Assembly: GCA_024233115.1 (NCBI GenBank)
Contig: JACKQB010000002.1
Coordinates: 1-64,000 of the forward strand
Source: Akkermansiaceae bacterium
GTDB taxonomy: Bacteria; Verrucomicrobiota; Verrucomicrobiia; Verrucomicrobiales; Akkermansiaceae
Length of the DNA stretch: 64,000 bases
Direction of reading: 5' to 3'
Part shown: piece by piece, positions 51,621-60,200 of the stretch
Layout: every line of letters begins with the position of its first letter
How positions within the stretch are numbered: position 1 is the stretch's first letter
Notes under the pieces: generated by a model
What the model saw: only the letters and a program-made list of their open reading frames with translations
What the model was told of the DNA's origin: nothing
Databases searched by the model: none
Position numbers and translations under genes: made by a program

Positions 51621-51714
51621 GTCCGTTGGACGTCTCAATGATGGCGGTTATTTGTCATCTGTGTGTATGGTATGAATTCCTGCTTGAAACCCGATCACCC
51701 AGCCCAACAAAACC

Positions 51715-52275
51715 ATGTTTATTGACTGCCTCCAATGCCACCTCGCCGTATGCGCCCAGAAGGACTTGCCAAATTATGGAACGCGTGACCGCGATTTTTG
51801 GAACCTCATTTCTATCCGCGAACCCACACGCCCACAGATTGACAAGAATGGATTCCTTCAGGTCCACACAAGCCTCTTTCATGATGTGGCGGGGCTTGAG
51901 CAACTCGATCCGACCATCCGTTTCATCCTGCCCAGTGCCGGGCATATTAGGGAGATCTACAACTTCGTGGACTCGGTCAGCGGAGAGCCGCTCCTGATCC
52001 ATTGCTGGGAAGGGCGATCTCGCAGCACAGCCATTGCACTGGCGCTGATTGTGCGCGGCATGCACATGGATGGCTTCACCACGGATGAAATCATCAGCGA
52101 AGCCCCGGAACTGCTCCTTGCCATCCGCAGAATTGCCGTCCCCAATCACCTCGTTCTGACCCTGGCACTGGAACATTTTCTTGAGAAAGAAACAGCGGAC
52201 AGTTACGTTACGCAGTTACTACATCACCCCGTGCTATTCTCAAACCGATACCCCGGAGCCTCTCCTGCGGACTAA
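51715..52275 (+). CDS. Dual-specificity/tyrosine phosphatase-like protein
   Basis: The 186-residue protein has the phosphatase loop LLIHCWEGRSRSTAIALAL (HC-x5-R-S, Cys about 97) and an upstream Asp candidate in LFHDVAGLEQLD. The first helices and the NLISIREP strand fit the cysteine phosphatase fold. Such proteins remove phosphate from tyrosine, or from nucleotides or RNA ends in some families. It stands between array 2 and a second cas2, on the same strand. The link to CRISPR is by position only. Confidence 0.8.
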   Translation: MFIDCLQCHLAVCAQKDLPNYGTRDRDFWNLISIREPTRPQIDKNGFLQVHTSLFHDVAGLEQLDPTIRFILPSAGHIREIYNFVDSVSGEPLLIHCWEGRSRSTAIALALIVRGMHMDGFTTDEIISEAPELLLAIRRIAVPNHLVLTLALEHFLEKETADSYVTQLLHHPVLFSNRYPGASPAD

Positions 52276-52487
52276 GGCAGCAAGACACAACAACCACTAG
52301 TGATCGTATATCCCGACATCACCATCACGAGTATAATTAAAATAGCTGGCTGGTGCAGTTTTACGCTCGTAGTCAGTAGGGGCCGTCCTACAACCCTCGT
52401 TGCCCTCAGGAACACCCGCCGGGGGACCGGTCTTCCCCGTTGTGGCGCAGCATCCAGCTCCGCTTTTCCTTCACCACCCCGCCACAC

Positions 52488-52856
52488 ATGCCCCGCAACC
52501 CCAGCACTTCAAAAATCGACTGGTGGGACGAGGCCTTCCGTCCCGTCGATCCACCTCAAACACCCCTGCTCCGATCCACCATGCTCTACCTCATCGCCTA
52601 CGACATCTCCTCACCCAGGAGACTCCAGAAAGTAGCCAAGACCTGTGAGGACTTCGGTGCCCGGGTGCAGTATTCACTCTTCGAGTGCAGGCTCAATCCG
52701 GACCACTTCCAGGAACTGTGGAGCCGCTTGAACGATCTCATCGATCCCGAGGAAGACCGCATCGTGTCCTACCGGCTGGACACCGACAACGCCGCAAAAA
52801 CCCTCACCGCGGGAACCATGCATGTCACCACCCCCGTTGTCTGCTACCTCGTGTGA
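52488..52856 (+). CDS. cas2: Second Cas2 with the same N-terminal extension
   Basis: From the ATG at 52488 (MPRNPSTSKIDWWDEAF) it has 122 residues. The Cas2 fold starts at MLYLIAYDISSPRRLQKVAKTCEDFG, with RVQYSLFECRLNPDHFQELW and DRIVSYRL, all typical. It is clearly related to the cas2 at 49747 over its length, including the WWDE extension, but not identical. No cas1 or complete array accompanies it; the orphan repeat at 51584 and a repeat-like piece at 53104 suggest the remains of a second CRISPR adaptation locus. Confidence 0.88.
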   Translation: MPRNPSTSKIDWWDEAFRPVDPPQTPLLRSTMLYLIAYDISSPRRLQKVAKTCEDFGARVQYSLFECRLNPDHFQELWSRLNDLIDPEEDRIVSYRLDTDNAAKTLTAGTMHVTTPVVCYLV

Positions 52857-53419
52857 GCTTGCACGGCACCGCACCTCATCGTGACACACCCCCCCCCAGG
52901 TCACGAGCCCCATCCCCCCAAAAACACCGACCTCGTGACCTGGACGTCAATCCACTCATTGTCAACAACTTACAAGAAATACCACCCTCCCCCACACCTC
53001 CCGAATGCACCGACTAACAGAAAACACCACCCTCAAGATGGCCCGCATTTTGGCCTTTCATTTCCAACACCTTACACCTACCCTCTCCCAAGCAGACCAA
53101 ACCCCGAAAGGCAGTGGAGACGTTATTTTCATTGTACCTAATTATATCTGAGTTCCTACAAACGGTTCATGACTCGGGTGTTTTCCGGGGCGTGTTGCTT
53201 GCCCACCGTTGACGCCTAACCGCTGCGATACAACCACCCGCCCGCCCAGCACCCGAGCCATGGCTCCCTCCACACTCAGTTTTCAAACAATTCATACAGA
53301 ATCGGGGTGCAAAAAGGGCTTTTTGTGGCAAAAACCCACCATTTCAAGCGGCCATCCAAAACCACGTATATCGCTCTGTTTGTGGTTGTTACGCACCACC
53401 CAAGGGCATACTCTAGTGA
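52857..53419. other. Gap without genes at the right edge of the CRISPR region
   Basis: No convincing gene is present. The sequence is C/A-rich up to 53.1 kb. At 53104-53121 CCGAAAGGCAGTGGAGAC matches the last 18 bases of the CRISPR repeat at 15 positions, a possible relic. The stretch leads into a tRNA-end-like sequence and the hairpin at 53443. Confidence 0.4.
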
Positions 53420-53445
53420 GGATTCGAATCCCTGTCGGTCCGCCA
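53420..53445 (+). other. Possible tRNA 3' end (attachment-site remnant)
   Basis: GGATTCGAATCCCTGTCGGT followed by CCGCCA looks like a T-loop, the 3' half of the T-stem, the acceptor 3' strand and CCA of a tRNA. The bases before it do not complete the T-stem, and no D or anticodon arm is found upstream. Such a cut tRNA end is expected where an element has integrated at a tRNA gene. Tentative. Confidence 0.35.
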
Positions 53446-53481
53446 TGACCCCCGCTCAGTCTTTCTGAGTGGGGGTCATGG
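53443..53481. terminator. Long 17-bp hairpin
   Basis: CCATGACCCCCGCTCAG (53443-53459) pairs with 53465-53481 with a single G-U pair and a TCTTT loop. There is no long T run, but it sits right after the tRNA-end-like sequence and faces the 3' end of rnhB (stop at 53519), so it may end transcription from both sides. Confidence 0.65.
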
Positions 53482-53518
53482 CGTTTCAGGGGGGATGCCC
53501 CGGCCCGCAGTCTTGTGT

Positions 53519-54136
53519 TCACTCCAGCGGTAAAAGCAACTGGGCCACGGGGGCAAAGCTTTTCCGGTGGATCGGGCATGGCCCGTGTTTGCGGAGGGCC
53601 TCGAGGTGGAGTTTGGTGCCGTAGCCTTTGTGGCGCTCAAAGCCGTATTCGGGGTATTTCCCGGCATACTCCAGCATCAGCCGGTCACGTGATACCTTGG
53701 CGATGATACTGGCGGCCGCAATCGAGAGGCTTTTACTGTCGCCTTTCACAATGCCTTGGGAGGCAATGGGGAAGCCGGGAACCTGCAAGCCGTCGATCAG
53801 GCAGAAGTCGGGCAGCGGACGCAGCGCCTGGGCGGCACGTGCCATCGCGGCATGGGTTGACTTGAGGATGTTGATGGAATCGATCTCCCCGACGTCACCG
53901 TAGGAGAGAGCCCAGGAAATATCATCACATCCGGTGATCTCATCATAGAGTTGCTCGCGTTTTTTTTCGGACAACTTCTTGGAGTCATCCAGCAGCTCGT
54001 GGGTGAACTCCTCGGGCAGGATGACAGCGGCCGCGGCAACGGGACCGGCCAGCGGGCCACGGCCTGCCTCGTCGATTCCTGCGACCCGATGGAATCCATC
54101 GTTCAGCTTTTCCTGTTCATAAAACAAACCGGGCAC
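53519..54136 (-). CDS. rnhB: Ribonuclease HII
   Basis: The 205-residue enzyme removes RNA from RNA-DNA hybrids. It shows GIDEAGRGPLAGPV with the first catalytic Asp and Glu, DDSKKLSEKKRE, LIDG, and GDSKSLSIAAASIIAKVSRDRLM with the later acidic residues. The GTG at 54136 lies inside the upstream hairpin (54126-54155); a TTG at 54127 is an alternative that leaves more of the stem free. This is an ordinary chromosomal gene and marks the start of the core region. Confidence 0.95.
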   Translation of the reverse strand: MPGLFYEQEKLNDGFHRVAGIDEAGRGPLAGPVAAAAVILPEEFTHELLDDSKKLSEKKREQLYDEITGCDDISWALSYGDVGEIDSINILKSTHAAMARAAQALRPLPDFCLIDGLQVPGFPIASQGIVKGDSKSLSIAAASIIAKVSRDRLMLEYAGKYPEYGFERHKGYGTKLHLEALRKHGPCPIHRKSFAPVAQLLLPLE

Positions 54137-54155
54137 GCCGAAACGTGCCCGGTTT
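54126..54155 (-). terminator. Terminator between the CAP lipoprotein gene and rnhB
   Basis: AAACCGGGCACG (54126-54137) pairs perfectly with CGTGCCCGGTTT (54144-54155); on the minus strand TTTGTTTT follows. It is 36 bp past the stop of the CAP-domain gene and overlaps the start of rnhB. Confidence 0.8.
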
Positions 54156-54190
54156 GGAAAACATTTACCAGAATTATTGTTGCGGCTGGT

Positions 54191-54742
54191 CTACTGCCAG
54201 CCGACAGGTTGCACACCGCGTGGCACCCCCATGGGTTGGGCACCCATACACATCGTGACGTAGGTATTGCCGTTAGGTGCCGACTTGACACCAATGCCAG
54301 TGAGATCCCACGCCTGAAGCATGTGCCTGCTGTGTTCCGCACTGCGTTTCCATGCTGCAACGGCGACTGCTGCGGGGTCAGCGGAGCCAGCGGGCACGGC
54401 ATAGGTCATTTCACTGAGGTTCTCGATGCTGTATTTGAGATAGGCATACTGGGCGCGGTTCTGTGAACCGAGATGGTTTGCATCGCGGGAGGATGAACTC
54501 ATTTGGTTGCTGTGATTTTGAGCTAATAGGTTTAGACCACTATGGCCGCGCATGGCACGTTTGCCCGCCCGGACCCGCTCATTGTTTACCAGACTGAACA
54601 GACGCTCTGCGATGGCACGTTCCCGGGAGGATACAGATGCGGGTGCTGAGGGTGATGCTGGTGGAGTGCCAAGCTTCGAGGCGCACGAGGAGAGAACGAG
54701 TGCCACCCCTCCGCACATCACGATGTGTTTGATCGACTTCAT
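54191..54742 (-). CDS. CAP-domain (SCP/PR-1-like) lipoprotein
   Basis: The 183-residue protein has a lipoprotein signal (MKSIKHIVMCGGVALVLSSC), a Ser/Pro linker, and a CAP domain: LVNNERVRAGKRAM, GLNLLAQNHSNQM, a central SIENLSEM and a C-terminal AAWKRSAEHSRHMLQAWDLTGIGV. CAP proteins are secreted or anchored at the envelope, with varied binding roles. The gene stands alone with its own terminator. Confidence 0.85.
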   Translation of the reverse strand: MKSIKHIVMCGGVALVLSSCASKLGTPPASPSAPASVSSRERAIAERLFSLVNNERVRAGKRAMRGHSGLNLLAQNHSNQMSSSSRDANHLGSQNRAQYAYLKYSIENLSEMTYAVPAGSADPAAVAVAAWKRSAEHSRHMLQAWDLTGIGVKSAPNGNTYVTMCMGAQPMGVPRGVQPVGWQ

Positions 54743-54954
54743 GTTTTTGTCTTTAAGTAATTTTTATTAAGATGTCGAGAATATATTGAATTTGCAATAT
54801 TTCATAGAGCCATACAAGCTATTCAATAGATTGCTTTAAAAATATCCAGCTCCTGGCCTTGGTCAAAACTAACCGGCATACAAACGTTTTTCGCTGACGA
54901 TAATTTCAAGCACTTGTTCTTGGCAAAGCTCAAGTGACTACGTAGCTTGGTTTC

Positions 54955-55911
54955 ATGCGAAAGAAAGTTATCCTTCCCCTGGCCCTGAATGCTGTCTCCC
55001 TGGCTGTCCTTGTCTCCCTGGCATCCTGCGGTTCAAAGTCCGATGATCTCCCGCTCTCAGGAGAGACCGCGGCATTGGGTGGCGTCGATGCAGCCAACAC
55101 TCTTCTGAATGAAGCCAAGGGTTATGAGGGCGCCGGCAAAACCAGTAAAGCGATTTCAGCTTACGGGGATGTTGCCAAACGTTACCCCTATTCCAGTGCG
55201 GCTCCCGAAGCCCGATACGCTGAAGGGCGCTTGCTTGACCAGGAAGGTGACCTGTTCAAGGCCTTTGAAGCCTACCAGGATCTGATTGCGCGTTACCCGA
55301 ACAGCAAACATTACGCGCCAGCGATCAAACGACAAGAAGCCGTTGCCCACGCGGCTGCCAATGGCATTATCAAAAACAATTTCCTGGGCATGAAAACCCG
55401 GATCAGTCCGGAGAAAACAGAGAAAATGCTGGGCCATGTGCGTGACAACGCACCACGCGCATTGAGTGCGCCCAAAGCACAGTTAGCCATTGGACGCATC
55501 TGGCAGAAAGCGGGCAATGCCGATAAATCGATTGCCGCCTACCAACGAATCGGGGTCGATTACCCGGATAGCAGCGCAGCGCCAGAGGCACTCTACCAGA
55601 CAGGTGAAATCCTGATCCTCAAGGCCGAGCGAGGTAACCAGAACAAAGCCAATGTCAATCGCGCGCGGGACATTTTCCAGGACTTGATCAGACGCTACCC
55701 GAGTCACGGTCGTGCGGCAGACGCCCGCAAACGTCTGGCTCTACTAGGTGGCCAGGACATCCAGAGGAGCTTCGACACGGGAGAGTTCTATCGGAAAAAA
55801 GGACAGACCCAGTCAGCGATTTTCTATTACCGTGAAGTAATGCGCAAGGCCAGGAGCGGCACGCTTTACAATCAAGCCAAGCAACGTATCAGTGAACTGG
55901 GCGGTCAGTAA
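54955..55911 (+). CDS. BamD-like outer-membrane assembly lipoprotein
   Basis: The 318-residue protein has a lipoprotein signal (lipobox LASC, about 21-24) and TPR-like repeats (YEGAGKTSKAISAYGDVAKRYPYSSAAPEARYAEGRLLDQ; AGNADKSIAAYQRIGVDYPDSSAAPEALYQTGEIL; FQDLIRRYPSHGRAADARKRL). This is the pattern of BamD/YfiO and related proteins that help insert beta-barrel proteins. It is followed by an LptE-like gene, another outer-membrane biogenesis lipoprotein, so both probably serve the envelope. Exact equivalence to BamD is not proven. Confidence 0.8.
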   Translation: MRKKVILPLALNAVSLAVLVSLASCGSKSDDLPLSGETAALGGVDAANTLLNEAKGYEGAGKTSKAISAYGDVAKRYPYSSAAPEARYAEGRLLDQEGDLFKAFEAYQDLIARYPNSKHYAPAIKRQEAVAHAAANGIIKNNFLGMKTRISPEKTEKMLGHVRDNAPRALSAPKAQLAIGRIWQKAGNADKSIAAYQRIGVDYPDSSAAPEALYQTGEILILKAERGNQNKANVNRARDIFQDLIRRYPSHGRAADARKRLALLGGQDIQRSFDTGEFYRKKGQTQSAIFYYREVMRKARSGTLYNQAKQRISELGGQ

Positions 55912-55944
55912 ACCGCTTGATCAGCCCCTTATCCAGACCCTATC

Positions 55945-56448
55945 ATGTCCAGAATCATCTTCATCATCCCCCTGCTGCTGGCATCTTGCGTTGGCTATCA
56001 GTTAGGCGGCTCCAAACCCGCCCACCTGTCGCATGTCAAAAGCATCCATGTGCCGCTGTTTAAAAACGATACCCAGCTCATCCGGGCGGACTCTTATGCC
56101 ACCAACAGTGCTGTTGACGCCCTGACGCGCGACGGCACCTACAAGATCGCTTCGTCGGCAACAGCTGATGCCGTGTTAGAGGGGCGGGTCACCACACTCA
56201 AGTACCGTCAGGTCAGCTCATCCCGGACAGACACACTGCGCTCCGAGGAGCTGAGTCTGGAGATCACCATCGAGTGGGTGCTTCGTGATGCCAATGACCC
56301 GTCGCGCATTCTGGAAAAAGGAAGGTCTCATGGCAGCACCCGCTTCTTTGCCGGCGGGAACCTTCACATCGCCCGCAGCAACGCGCTGCCCGACGCCCTT
56401 CGCCGCGCCTGTGAGTCGATGACCACCCGCATTGCCGATGGATTTTAA
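55945..56448 (+). CDS. lptE: LptE-like LPS-assembly lipoprotein
   Basis: The 167-residue protein has a short lipoprotein signal (IIFIIPLLLASC), then GYQLGGSKPAHLSHVKSIHVPLFKND, a central DAVLEGRVTTLKYRQ and a C-terminal DALRRACESMTTRIADGF. This is the LptE family layout. LptE plugs the LptD barrel in the outer membrane and helps place lipopolysaccharide. It is 33 bp after the bamD-like gene. Confidence 0.85.
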   Translation: MSRIIFIIPLLLASCVGYQLGGSKPAHLSHVKSIHVPLFKNDTQLIRADSYATNSAVDALTRDGTYKIASSATADAVLEGRVTTLKYRQVSSSRTDTLRSEELSLEITIEWVLRDANDPSRILEKGRSHGSTRFFAGGNLHIARSNALPDALRRACESMTTRIADGF

Positions 56449-56506
56449 TGACGGCATCCCGTGTGCATCAGCCACGGCTCCAGCCTCCTGACACCGGACA
56501 GCTATT

Positions 56507-57181
56507 GTGTTTTCCTTCGTCCCAACGCCTATCGGCAATCGGTCTGACATTACGCTTCGAGCCCTCGAAGCTCTTCGTGAGGCCGATATCATTGCCTGTG
56601 AGGACACCCGACACTCCCGTCCTTTGCTGAAGCATTACGAGATCGAAAAACCCCTGGTATCGCTACACGACCACAACGAGGCACACCGACTTCCCGAGTT
56701 GATTGCCAAGGTCCTGGAGGGGCAGAATGTGGCTGTCATCTCCGATGCGGGTATGCCGTTGATCTCCGATCCCGGGTATCGCCTGGTGCAAGCCTGTATC
56801 GAGCAGAATGTGCCCTACACGGTGCTTCCGGGGCCGTCTGCGGTGCTTACCGCCGTTGCAGGCTCAGGGTTCCCCTGCCATGCCTTTGCGTTTGAGGGTT
56901 TCCTTCCCGTCAAAAAGGGGAAGCGCCGCAAGACTCTCGAAACCGCGATTGAAACCGGCAAAACAGCTGTCTTTTTCGAATCCCCTCACAGAATTCTATC
57001 GACCCTTGAAATACTAACAGACATCAACCCCGACCTGCCTGTTTGTGTCGCACGGGAGTTGAGCAAGAAATTCGAGACCTATCATCGCGATAGTTCCTCC
57101 GCTCTCTGGGAGTATTTTAAACAGCATCCAGCCAAGGGGGAGATTGTCCTGCTCTTGGACCCGAGTGGTCCATCATCATAG
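56507..57181 (+). CDS. rsmI: 16S rRNA 2'-O-ribose methyltransferase RsmI
   Basis: The 224-residue enzyme methylates C1402 of 16S rRNA. Family marks are VPTPIGNRSDITLRALEALREADIIACEDTRHS at the start, LISDPGYRLVQACIE, VLPGPSAVLTAVAGSGFP, and FFESPHRI. The start is a GTG at 56507 after the lptE gene; Shine-Dalgarno is weak. The length is a little short of the usual 270-290 because the C-terminal extension is missing. Confidence 0.93.
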   Translation: MFSFVPTPIGNRSDITLRALEALREADIIACEDTRHSRPLLKHYEIEKPLVSLHDHNEAHRLPELIAKVLEGQNVAVISDAGMPLISDPGYRLVQACIEQNVPYTVLPGPSAVLTAVAGSGFPCHAFAFEGFLPVKKGKRRKTLETAIETGKTAVFFESPHRILSTLEILTDINPDLPVCVARELSKKFETYHRDSSSALWEYFKQHPAKGEIVLLLDPSGPSS

Positions 57182-57498
57182 CAGAATGTAAAAAACCGGC
57201 ACCGGCATTGGTGTAAAGGCTTGGCTCAACCGGTCGGGGTCAACGGCCATGGTCGGGCCACAACAGAACTACTGGAAGCCTGCATTCATTGTGATCTGTT
57301 AGCTGTAAAGTCTGGAACTCTTGATATTAATCTTTAAAAAAATGGGACATTCCGGCCTTGTGGTTACTGGAGTTAGGGCGGGTCTAACGACATTTATTTG
57401 CAGGAGGCAGTCGTTCATGGGAGTCTATGGCAAGCTTCCCCAAGGCTGTTCCACGTTTCCATACACTCCCCATCCCTCCTCCCCATATTCCCTTCCCC
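57182..57498. other. Gap without genes
   Basis: About 317 bp between rsmI and a small membrane protein gene. I see no convincing gene, repeat or terminator in it. Confidence 0.4.
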
Positions 57499-57873
57499 AT
57501 GAATACACCTACCAACGCACCTCAGATGGCCGGCCCTAAAAGCAGATGGTTTTTTCTGATGAATCTTGTCATTGCCATCGTCATCCTGAGTGCCGTCGTC
57601 TTACTCAAAGACAGTGCGTCACACTACCAGCCACGTTCGGCATTTGACAGTGCCTACATTGCCGCCACTGAAAGGGAGACCGATACAGAGGTGCTTCAGC
57701 ACGGCATCGTTCACACCGAGGCTGCCCGCGCACACGCTTACAGGTCGATCCTCAAGCAAAGCCATGGCACGTTCATCGTTGGTTTGCTGGTTGCCGTTGC
57801 GTTTGTCGCGAACTCCATTTTCATCTACCGTATTACCCAGAATCAACATGTGGGTAGTGGCACTACCGCCTAG
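57499..57873 (+). CDS. Small two-helix membrane protein
   Basis: From the ATG at 57499 (MNTPTNAPQMAGPKS) the protein has 124 residues with two membrane helices (FFLMNLVIAIVILSAVVLL, about 19-37, and FIVGLLVAVAFVANSIFIY, about 91-109) around a 50-residue polar loop. The frame is open upstream to 57427, but that part is Pro-rich and unlikely. No family is recognised. Confidence 0.6.
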   Translation: MNTPTNAPQMAGPKSRWFFLMNLVIAIVILSAVVLLKDSASHYQPRSAFDSAYIAATERETDTEVLQHGIVHTEAARAHAYRSILKQSHGTFIVGLLVAVAFVANSIFIYRITQNQHVGSGTTA

Positions 57874-57949
57874 AACGAGCTCAACCGATTCTCACTAAAA
57901 CGCCGGGGCGCATGATGCGTGCCGGCGTTTTTCATGTGACGGAAAGGTG

Positions 57950-59230
57950 TTAGCGCTCGAGCAGCACCTCATCACCGAGAACAACGAGATCGATGCTGCC
58001 ATCAAGGGTTTTGTCCAGGAATGGGGTGTTCTGACTCTTCGATTGCATGAAGTCGGCGGTGAAGGTCGTCTGCCCCATCGGGTCGAACAGGATGAACTCG
58101 GCCTTGCCTCCTTCCACGATGGGGACGGGCTCGAGTCCCATCATCCGGCGTGGTTGGGCGGAGTACCGGTTGACCAGCAGTCCCCAGCCAAACTCACCCT
58201 GCTTGATGTAGTGGTGAAACAGGGAGACAACCGCCGTTTCCAGCCCCGTGATTCCGTTGGGAGCCGTGACAAAGTCCTGTGCTTTTTCAAAGGGGGTATG
58301 CGGCGCGTGGTCGGTGGCGATGATATCGAAGACCCCCTCCTTCAGTCCTTCTAACAATGCGACGTTATCCTCCGCGGTGCGAAGGGGAGGATTCATTTTG
58401 TAGTGGGTATCGTAGTTACCGATATCCTCCTCGTTGAAGAGCAGGTGGTGTGGTGAGACTTCAGCCGTGACCTTGGCGCCCATGCTTTTCCACCAGCGGA
58501 TTGTTTCCATACCGATCTTGCTGGATACGTGCTGGATGTGGAGTCGGGCGCCCGTGGCGTGAGCCAGCCGGATGTCGCGATCCATGCAGATTTCCTCACT
58601 GCAGGCGGGAGTCCCTTGGATGCCGAGTCGATAACTCACGGCACCTTCGTTCAGTGCGCGCGGGCCGGACAGCCCGAGCACTTCGCAGTGGCTGGCAAAA
58701 AAACAGTCGAACTCGGATGCGTATTCCATGGCGCGTTTCAGCAGCAGCATATCCGGCACCGCATCACCATCATCGGTGAGCATTTTCACCCCGAGCTGAA
58801 GCATTCCATCGATCCCGGCAAGCTCCTTGCCCTCGCGTCCCTTGGTAATACAGCCCGAGGTATAAACCGGGATGCGGGAATCGCGTTCGGCAATGTCATA
58901 GATGGTGCGCACCATGGCCGCGGAATCTATTGCGGGCGATGTGTTAGGCATCAGCACGACACCGGTCACACCGCCATTGATCGCCGCCTCGGTGCCAGAC
59001 CGGATGGTTTCCTTTGCCTCCTGGCCAGGTTCGCGCATGTGGATGTGGGTATCAAACATGGCGGGGGCCAGCACCTTGCCGTCGGCGTCAATCACACGGG
59101 CATTTTCCGGGGCACCTATCCCCTGCCCGATTTGGGTGATGACACCATCTACGACCAGCACGTCGGCTGCTGTCAGATCGTCGTTTTCCTCGCAGGCGAT
59201 GTTGGCGTTTTTGATCAGTAGGGAAGGCAT
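57950..59230 (-). CDS. pyrC: Dihydroorotase, class I
   Basis: The 426-residue enzyme closes carbamoyl-aspartate to dihydroorotate in pyrimidine synthesis. It has FDTHIHMREPGQEAKETI (metal His pair), NGGVTGVVLMPNTSPA, ASHCEVL, HIQHVSS, and FDIIATDHAPH with the catalytic Asp. It follows pyrB on the same strand with a gap of 49 bp, in a pyrR-(small protein)-pyrB-pyrC order. Confidence 0.95.
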   Translation of the reverse strand: MPSLLIKNANIACEENDDLTAADVLVVDGVITQIGQGIGAPENARVIDADGKVLAPAMFDTHIHMREPGQEAKETIRSGTEAAINGGVTGVVLMPNTSPAIDSAAMVRTIYDIAERDSRIPVYTSGCITKGREGKELAGIDGMLQLGVKMLTDDGDAVPDMLLLKRAMEYASEFDCFFASHCEVLGLSGPRALNEGAVSYRLGIQGTPACSEEICMDRDIRLAHATGARLHIQHVSSKIGMETIRWWKSMGAKVTAEVSPHHLLFNEEDIGNYDTHYKMNPPLRTAEDNVALLEGLKEGVFDIIATDHAPHTPFEKAQDFVTAPNGITGLETAVVSLFHHYIKQGEFGWGLLVNRYSAQPRRMMGLEPVPIVEGGKAEFILFDPMGQTTFTADFMQSKSQNTPFLDKTLDGSIDLVVLGDEVLLER

Positions 59231-59279
59231 TTTTTTAGACAGAATTTGAACTTGGTGTTTGGAGTTTAAAACTTGGAGT

Positions 59280-60200
59280 TTATTGCTTGTTCGGCTTCAG
59301 CCAATAAAGCACGGCCATGCGGGTGGCGATGCCGTTTTCGACCTGCTGGTCGATCAGGCAGCGGTTATACTCCATCACTTCGTCGCAGAGCTCGACTCCC
59401 CGGTTCACTGGTCCCGGGTGCATGATGTAGGTGCCCTCGTCCCGGATGCGTTTGAAGCGTTCCTGGGTCACTCCGTAAAGTTTGGTGTATTCGCGCAGGC
59501 TTGGGAAGAACGGCGCACTTTGGCGCTCCATCTGGATGCGCAGCAGGTAAATGGTGTCGGGTGCCCATTGCATCGCTTGATCATAGTTCGTGAAGCGTTT
59601 GATGTCCTGCGGGCCGTGTTTGGGGACGAGTGACCCTGGTCCCAACCAGGCGACTTCGACACCGAGTTTACGCATCAGTGTAGAAGTCGAGCGGGCCACC
59701 CGACTGTGCAGAATATCGCCAACGATGAGGATTTTTTTTCCTGTGGGATCAGGGAATACCTCTTTGAATGTGAACCCGTCCAGCAGTGCCTGGGTGGGAT
59801 GCGCATGGGCACCGTCCCCGGCGTTGATCACGCTGGCCCGGGTTGCCCGGGCGATGGCCAGGGGGATACCGGCCATTTGGTTCCGCACGATGATGTAATC
59901 GGTCCGCATCGCTTGAAGGGTGGCAATGGTGTCGCGGACAGATTCACCTTTGACCACGGAGGAGTGCGGTACGTCGAAGGTCGTGACGTCGGCGGAGAGG
60001 CGTTTGGCCGCCACCTCGAACGACGACAGAGTCCGGGTGCTGGGCTCGTAGAAAAGAGTAAGGACGGATTTTCCTTTGAGAGCCGGAACCTTTTTGACCG
60101 ACCGGGTAAATAATTCCTTGAAGGGGCCGGCTTGATCGAGCAAGTGCTCGATTTCCTCCCGGCTGAGTGATTCAATATCTAATAGGTCCTTGCGCGTCAT
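59280..60200 (-). CDS. pyrB: Aspartate carbamoyltransferase, catalytic chain
   Basis: From the ATG at 60200 (MTRKDLLDIESLSREEIE) it has 306 residues. Motifs are FYEPSTRTLSSFEVAAKRL, GESVRDTIATLQ, INAGDGAHAHPTQALLD and YIMHPGPVNRG. It makes carbamoyl-aspartate, the step before pyrC. An open frame to 60254 would start inside the preceding small gene. Confidence 0.95.
   Translation of the reverse strand: MTRKDLLDIESLSREEIEHLLDQAGPFKELFTRSVKKVPALKGKSVLTLFYEPSTRTLSSFEVAAKRLSADVTTFDVPHSSVVKGESVRDTIATLQAMRTDYIIVRNQMAGIPLAIARATRASVINAGDGAHAHPTQALLDGFTFKEVFPDPTGKKILIVGDILHSRVARSTSTLMRKLGVEVAWLGPGSLVPKHGPQDIKRFTNYDQAMQWAPDTIYLLRIQMERQSAPFFPSLREYTKLYGVTQERFKRIRDEGTYIMHPGPVNRGVELCDEVMEYNRCLIDQQVENGIATRMAVLYWLKPNKQ

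Noticed and set aside
53330..53445. A complete tRNA gene ending at 53445
   Set aside because: Only the T-loop and 3' end resemble a tRNA; no D-arm, anticodon arm or matching 5' acceptor strand was found upstream.
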